A stretch of DNA of 6,875 bases, from NCBI GenBank assembly GCA_937891045.1, contig CALBEV010000149.1:1-6875 (forward strand), read 5' to 3'. Positions within the stretch are counted from its first letter, which is position 1. Each line of letters opens with the position of its first letter. Below the pieces are notes generated by a model that searched no databases, was not told the origin of the DNA, and was given only the letters and a program-made list of their open reading frames with translations. Shown one piece after another: positions 4,143 through 6,875 of the stretch. Both the position numbers and the translations under genes were made by a program. This DNA comes from an uncultured Burkholderiales bacterium (GTDB lineage: Bacteria; Pseudomonadota; Gammaproteobacteria; Burkholderiales; Burkholderiaceae).

Positions 4143-5753
4143 ATGCCGCAAGCTGGACTGATGATGGAACTGCCTTTGCTGCTCTCAGGGGTGCTGCAGC
4201 ACGCCGAGGCGCAAAACGGCCAGGTGGATGTGGTGTCCCGCGAAACCCACGGGCCGCTGTTTCGCTACACCTATGCCGATTGCGCCAAGCGGGCACGTCA
4301 GTTGGCCAATGCGCTGGCCGGTTTGGGTTTGCAAGCAGGCGATGTGGTGGGCTCCATCGCGTGGAACAACCACCGGCATTTGGAGTCCTACTACGCGGTC
4401 TCGGGCAGTGGCATGGTGATGCACACCTGCAACCCGCGCCTGCACCCGGATCAACTCATCTACATCATCAACCACGCCGAAGACAAAGTGGTGTTGTTTG
4501 ATACCACCTTCGCGCCTTTGGTGAAAACGATTGCCGCCCATTGCCCGCAGGTGGTGGCTTGGGTGTGCTTGAGTGACGCGGCCAGCACGGCGGCCCTGGA
4601 AGGCATCCCACATTTGCATGCCTATGACACCCTCGTGGACCAGGCCTCAGACACATTCGAGTGGCCGCAGTTTGACGAGCACACCGCCGCAGCGCTTTGC
4701 TACACCTCGGGCACCACGGGCAACCCCAAGGGGGTGATGTATTCGCACCGCGCCATCGTGCTCAGTGCCATCACTTGTTGCATGCCCAGTTTGCTGTGTT
4801 TGTCTCCGCAAGAAACCATCTTGCCGGTGGTGCCCATGTTCCACATCAACGCCTGGTGCATTCCGTACGCGGCGTTTGTGGGCGGCGCCAAGTTGGTGCT
4901 GCCCGGCCCGAAATTGGATGGTGCGTCCCTTTATGAATTGATGGAGTCCGAGGGCGTGACCATCAGCGCGGGGGTGCCCACGATTTGGCAAGCCTTGTTG
5001 GCGCATGTCGAACAACACAATTTGCGCTTCACCAGCATGCGCCGCACGGCGGTGGGCGGCTCGGCCATGCCCAAGGCCTTGATTACCAAATTCATGGAGG
5101 TGTATCAGGTGGAGGTGCGCCACGGTTGGGGCATGACCGAAACCACGGCGGTGGCCACCATGGGTACGTTGTCGCCCGCCATTGCCAAACAAGCGGCCGC
5201 GGTGCAATACGACCACTTGGCCAAGCAGGGCAAAACCGTGCATGGCGTGAGCATCAAACTGTTGGATGAAAACGGCCAGGACATTCCCCGCGATGGCCAG
5301 ACCCAAGGCGAGTTGATGGTGCGCGGCCACTGGATTTTGTCGTCCTACTTCAAGGGCGAAAAATCACCTTTGGTGAATGGCTGGTTTCCCACCGGCGACA
5401 TCGCCACCATCGACGCCGATGGTGTGATGCAAATCCGCGACCGGGTGAAGGACGTCATCAAAACCGGCGGCGAATGGATCAGCTCGATCGACCTGGAAAA
5501 CGTGGCGCTGGAACACCCGGCAGTGGCTATGGCCGCAGTGATTGGCGTGGAAGACCCGAAGTGGGGCGAGCGGCCTTTGCTGTTCATCGTGCGCAAGCCC
5601 TCGGCCACGCTGGAGAGCGCCGACATTTTGGATTTCTTGGCCAGTAAAGTGGCCAAGTGGTGGGTGCCCGAGCGGGTGGTGTTCCTGGATGCACTGCCCT
5701 TGGGCGGCACAGGCAAGATTCAAAAATCCGAATTGCGCAAGGCTTACCGATAA
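4143..5753 (+). CDS. Fatty acyl-CoA ligase, AlkK-like
   Basis: A 536-residue member of the AMP-forming acyl-CoA synthetase (ANL) family, which activates a carboxylic acid as acyl-AMP and then forms the CoA thioester. The P-loop is YTSGTTGNPKG (187-197). PMFHINAW (231-238) and KLVLPGPKLDGASL (250-263) closely resemble the medium-chain ligase AlkK of Pseudomonas alkane degradation and the related DmdB (methylthiopropionate) ligases. The adenine motif is GWGMTE (328-333), the ribose aspartate is in GWFPTGD (413-419), the hinge is DRVKDVIKTGGEW (433-445), and the catalytic lysine is K525 in GGTGKIQK. All key residues are present and the length is normal. Substrate chain length cannot be read from the sequence; a medium- or long-chain fatty acid is most likely. 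It is monocistronic here: divergent from mobA and convergent with thiE. Confidence 0.9.
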   Translation: MPQAGLMMELPLLLSGVLQHAEAQNGQVDVVSRETHGPLFRYTYADCAKRARQLANALAGLGLQAGDVVGSIAWNNHRHLESYYAVSGSGMVMHTCNPRLHPDQLIYIINHAEDKVVLFDTTFAPLVKTIAAHCPQVVAWVCLSDAASTAALEGIPHLHAYDTLVDQASDTFEWPQFDEHTAAALCYTSGTTGNPKGVMYSHRAIVLSAITCCMPSLLCLSPQETILPVVPMFHINAWCIPYAAFVGGAKLVLPGPKLDGASLYELMESEGVTISAGVPTIWQALLAHVEQHNLRFTSMRRTAVGGSAMPKALITKFMEVYQVEVRHGWGMTETTAVATMGTLSPAIAKQAAAVQYDHLAKQGKTVHGVSIKLLDENGQDIPRDGQTQGELMVRGHWILSSYFKGEKSPLVNGWFPTGDIATIDADGVMQIRDRVKDVIKTGGEWISSIDLENVALEHPAVAMAAVIGVEDPKWGERPLLFIVRKPSATLESADILDFLASKVAKWWVPERVVFLDALPLGGTGKIQKSELRKAYR

Positions 5754-5761
5754 GGGCTTTT

Positions 5762-5802
5762 AAAAAACGGTAGGAGTCACCATCGGGATTCAGACCCCTA
5801 TC
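5762..5802 (-). terminator. Rho-independent terminator of the thiamine operon
   Basis: Arms GGTAGGAGTC (5769-5778) and GACCCCTATC (5793-5802) form a 10-pair stem with one mismatch and one G.T pair around a 14-base loop. On the minus strand the stem is followed by one base and then six T (5762-5767). It begins within the thiE stop codon. There is no T-run on the plus strand, so the convergent ligase gene has no evident terminator of its own here. Confidence 0.6.
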
Positions 5803-6697
5803 ACTTGGCTTGCATACAGGCCAACAGCTGCCTGACACTGGCGGCCACGTCCTCGGCCCCGGTGATGGCCCGCACCACGGCCACCGAACCCACACCACTT
5901 TGCAAAACGCTGGGCATGGCGGCCAAGTCGATGCCGCCAATCGCCACCAATGAGCGATGCCGCATCAAACGCGCGTATTTGTTCAAACGCCCCAAGCCTT
6001 GCGGCGCGGTTTCCATGCGTTTCAAGGTGGTGGGAAACACCGCACCTAAGGCGATGTAGCTGGGTTCGTGTTGTGCGGCACGGAGCATTTCCACATAGCC
6101 GTGGCTGCTCAATCCCAGCCGCAAACCACTGGCGCGGATGCGTTCCAGCGGCGCGTCTTGCATGTCCTCTTGGCCCAAGTGCACGCCATATGCACCTGCC
6201 TCGATGGCGGCTTCCCAGTGGTCGTTGATGAACAACAAACTCTGGCTGCCTTGAACGGCTTTCACCGCAGCTTGCACCTCGCGCTGCACAGCAGCAGCGT
6301 CATCTGACTTGAAGCGCAGTTGCACCGTGGGCACACCCAGCGCCACCATGCGAGCCACCCAGGCAGCGTCGGGCAGCACGGCGTACAAGCCCAATGCTTG
6401 CGGGCAGTTGGGAAAAGCACTTGCGCTGGGCTCGGTGGACAAGCCAAAGTCAGCGGGTTCTTCGGGCCAAGCCGCAGGGTCGAAGCTGCCGGTGCGCTGG
6501 GTTTGCGCAGCCCAAGCCTGGGCCACGCACTGGGCATCGTGTTCCAAAAAACCCAACAGCCGAGCGGCCATCAGGCTGGCGGCAAAGCTGTCTTCAGTTT
6601 GCACACCTCGCTGAACATCCGCCAAGTCGGGTGGATTGCCAATTTGCAAGCTGCTGTGCTGCTGCGCCATGTGTTGAGCCCATTCGATGCTGTTCAT
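5801..6697 (-). CDS. thiE: Thiamine phosphate synthase with N-terminal extension
   Basis: ThiE joins hydroxymethylpyrimidine pyrophosphate and thiazole phosphate to thiamine phosphate. The catalytic TIM-barrel is at about 100-298. Its marks are QLRFK (126-130), [23 protein letters not shown] (156-178), LGLSSHG (194-200), [11 protein letters not shown] (216-226) and VAIGGI (251-256). The PTTLK loop differs from the common PTxTK form by Leu in place of Thr. The first 95 or so residues are extra compared with the usual length of about 210. They include an alanine-rich stretch [20 protein letters not shown] (36-55) and resemble extensions seen in other Burkholderiales ThiE proteins, perhaps a worn kinase-like remnant (inference). 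ATG 6697 is chosen because it overlaps the thiG stop as ATGA; a TTG four codons upstream is less likely. Confidence 0.9.
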   Translation of the reverse strand: MNSIEWAQHMAQQHSSLQIGNPPDLADVQRGVQTEDSFAASLMAARLLGFLEHDAQCVAQAWAAQTQRTGSFDPAAWPEEPADFGLSTEPSASAFPNCPQALGLYAVLPDAAWVARMVALGVPTVQLRFKSDDAAAVQREVQAAVKAVQGSQSLLFINDHWEAAIEAGAYGVHLGQEDMQDAPLERIRASGLRLGLSSHGYVEMLRAAQHEPSYIALGAVFPTTLKRMETAPQGLGRLNKYARLMRHRSLVAIGGIDLAAMPSVLQSGVGSVAVVRAITGAEDVAASVRQLLACMQAK

Positions 6698-6875
6698 GCG
6701 TGGTGCCAAAAAGGAGTGCCCAACACGGGGGTGCTGGCTTGGGCGGTTTCTTGGGGCTGCATCGCACCCGACAGGTAGGCGGCGCGTCCGGCTTTCACCG
6801 CGTTGGCAAAGGCTTCGGCCATGGCGGCAGGATGGGTGGCCAAGGCCACGGCGGTGTTCAAGAGCACCGCGTCAT
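6694..6875 (-). CDS. thiG: Thiazole synthase, C-terminal part
   Basis: Only the last 60 codons are inside the window; the gene enters from the right edge. The sequence [38 protein letters not shown] is the typical C-terminal block of ThiG, which builds the thiazole phosphate ring from deoxyxylulose phosphate, dehydroglycine or iminoglycine, and ThiS thiocarboxylate. It ends with a variable tail ([12 protein letters not shown]). The stop overlaps the thiE start (ATGA), so the two thiamine branches that meet at ThiE are coupled in translation. Confidence 0.88.
   Translation of the reverse strand, partial: DAVLLNTAVALATHPAAMAEAFANAVKAGRAAYLSGAMQPQETAQASTPVLGTPFWHHA

Noticed and set aside
4647..5330. 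227-residue minus-strand ORF inside the acyl-CoA ligase
   Set aside because: It is opposite the conserved P-loop and adenine motifs of the ligase, is rich in His/Gly/Arg as shadow frames of GC-rich genes are, and has no motif of its own.
1..6875. CRISPR array, insertion sequence or transposase
   Set aside because: No regularly spaced direct repeats, no terminal inverted repeats with target duplication, and no transposase or integrase motif were seen on either strand.

Overview
The window looks like a chromosomal segment of a betaproteobacterium of the order Burkholderiales, most likely in or near the Comamonadaceae. This is inferred from the protein style, from a thiG-thiE pair in which ThiE carries the long N-terminal extension I associate with this order, and from a tRNA-Asn whose 5' part has the usual betaproteobacterial form. 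The genus cannot be fixed from the sequence alone.

Left arm (1 to about 1150) is visibly richer in A+T and its genes read on the minus strand. From right to left it holds a small two-helix membrane protein of the transporter-suffix type (982 to 758), a tRNA-Asn(GTT)-like gene with good promoter and terminator but a badly broken T-arm (611 to 536), a short zinc-ribbon ORF (252 to 136, with an out-of-frame coding-like stretch upstream to 350), and the start of a secreted protein with a YDSSGRQIGR-type motif that runs off the left edge. The last two overlap by ATGA.

Centre (1149 to 3414) is a plus-strand arsenic-resistance operon: arsR, arsC (low-molecular-weight phosphatase type), an aquaporin of the AqpS type in place of an ArsB or Acr3 pump, and arsH. 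A near-perfect dyad runs from the likely -10 region into the arsR start codon, suggesting autorepression and a leaderless arsR message. ArsC would reduce arsenate to arsenite, the aquaporin would let arsenite leave down its gradient, and ArsH would act on organoarsenicals or in redox defence. arsH ends tail to tail with mobA, overlapping it by 16 bases.

Right part (3399 to 6875): mobA (minus, molybdenum cofactor guanylyltransferase) is divergent from an AlkK-like fatty acyl-CoA ligase (plus). The ligase converges on a thiamine operon (minus), of which thiE and the 3' end of thiG are present, followed by a rho-independent terminator. These are ordinary housekeeping or catabolic genes.

No clearly new system is visible. 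The points most worth checking are the degenerate tRNA, the hidden zinc-ribbon/secreted-protein pair, the aquaporin filter residues and the operator-on-start-codon layout of arsR.
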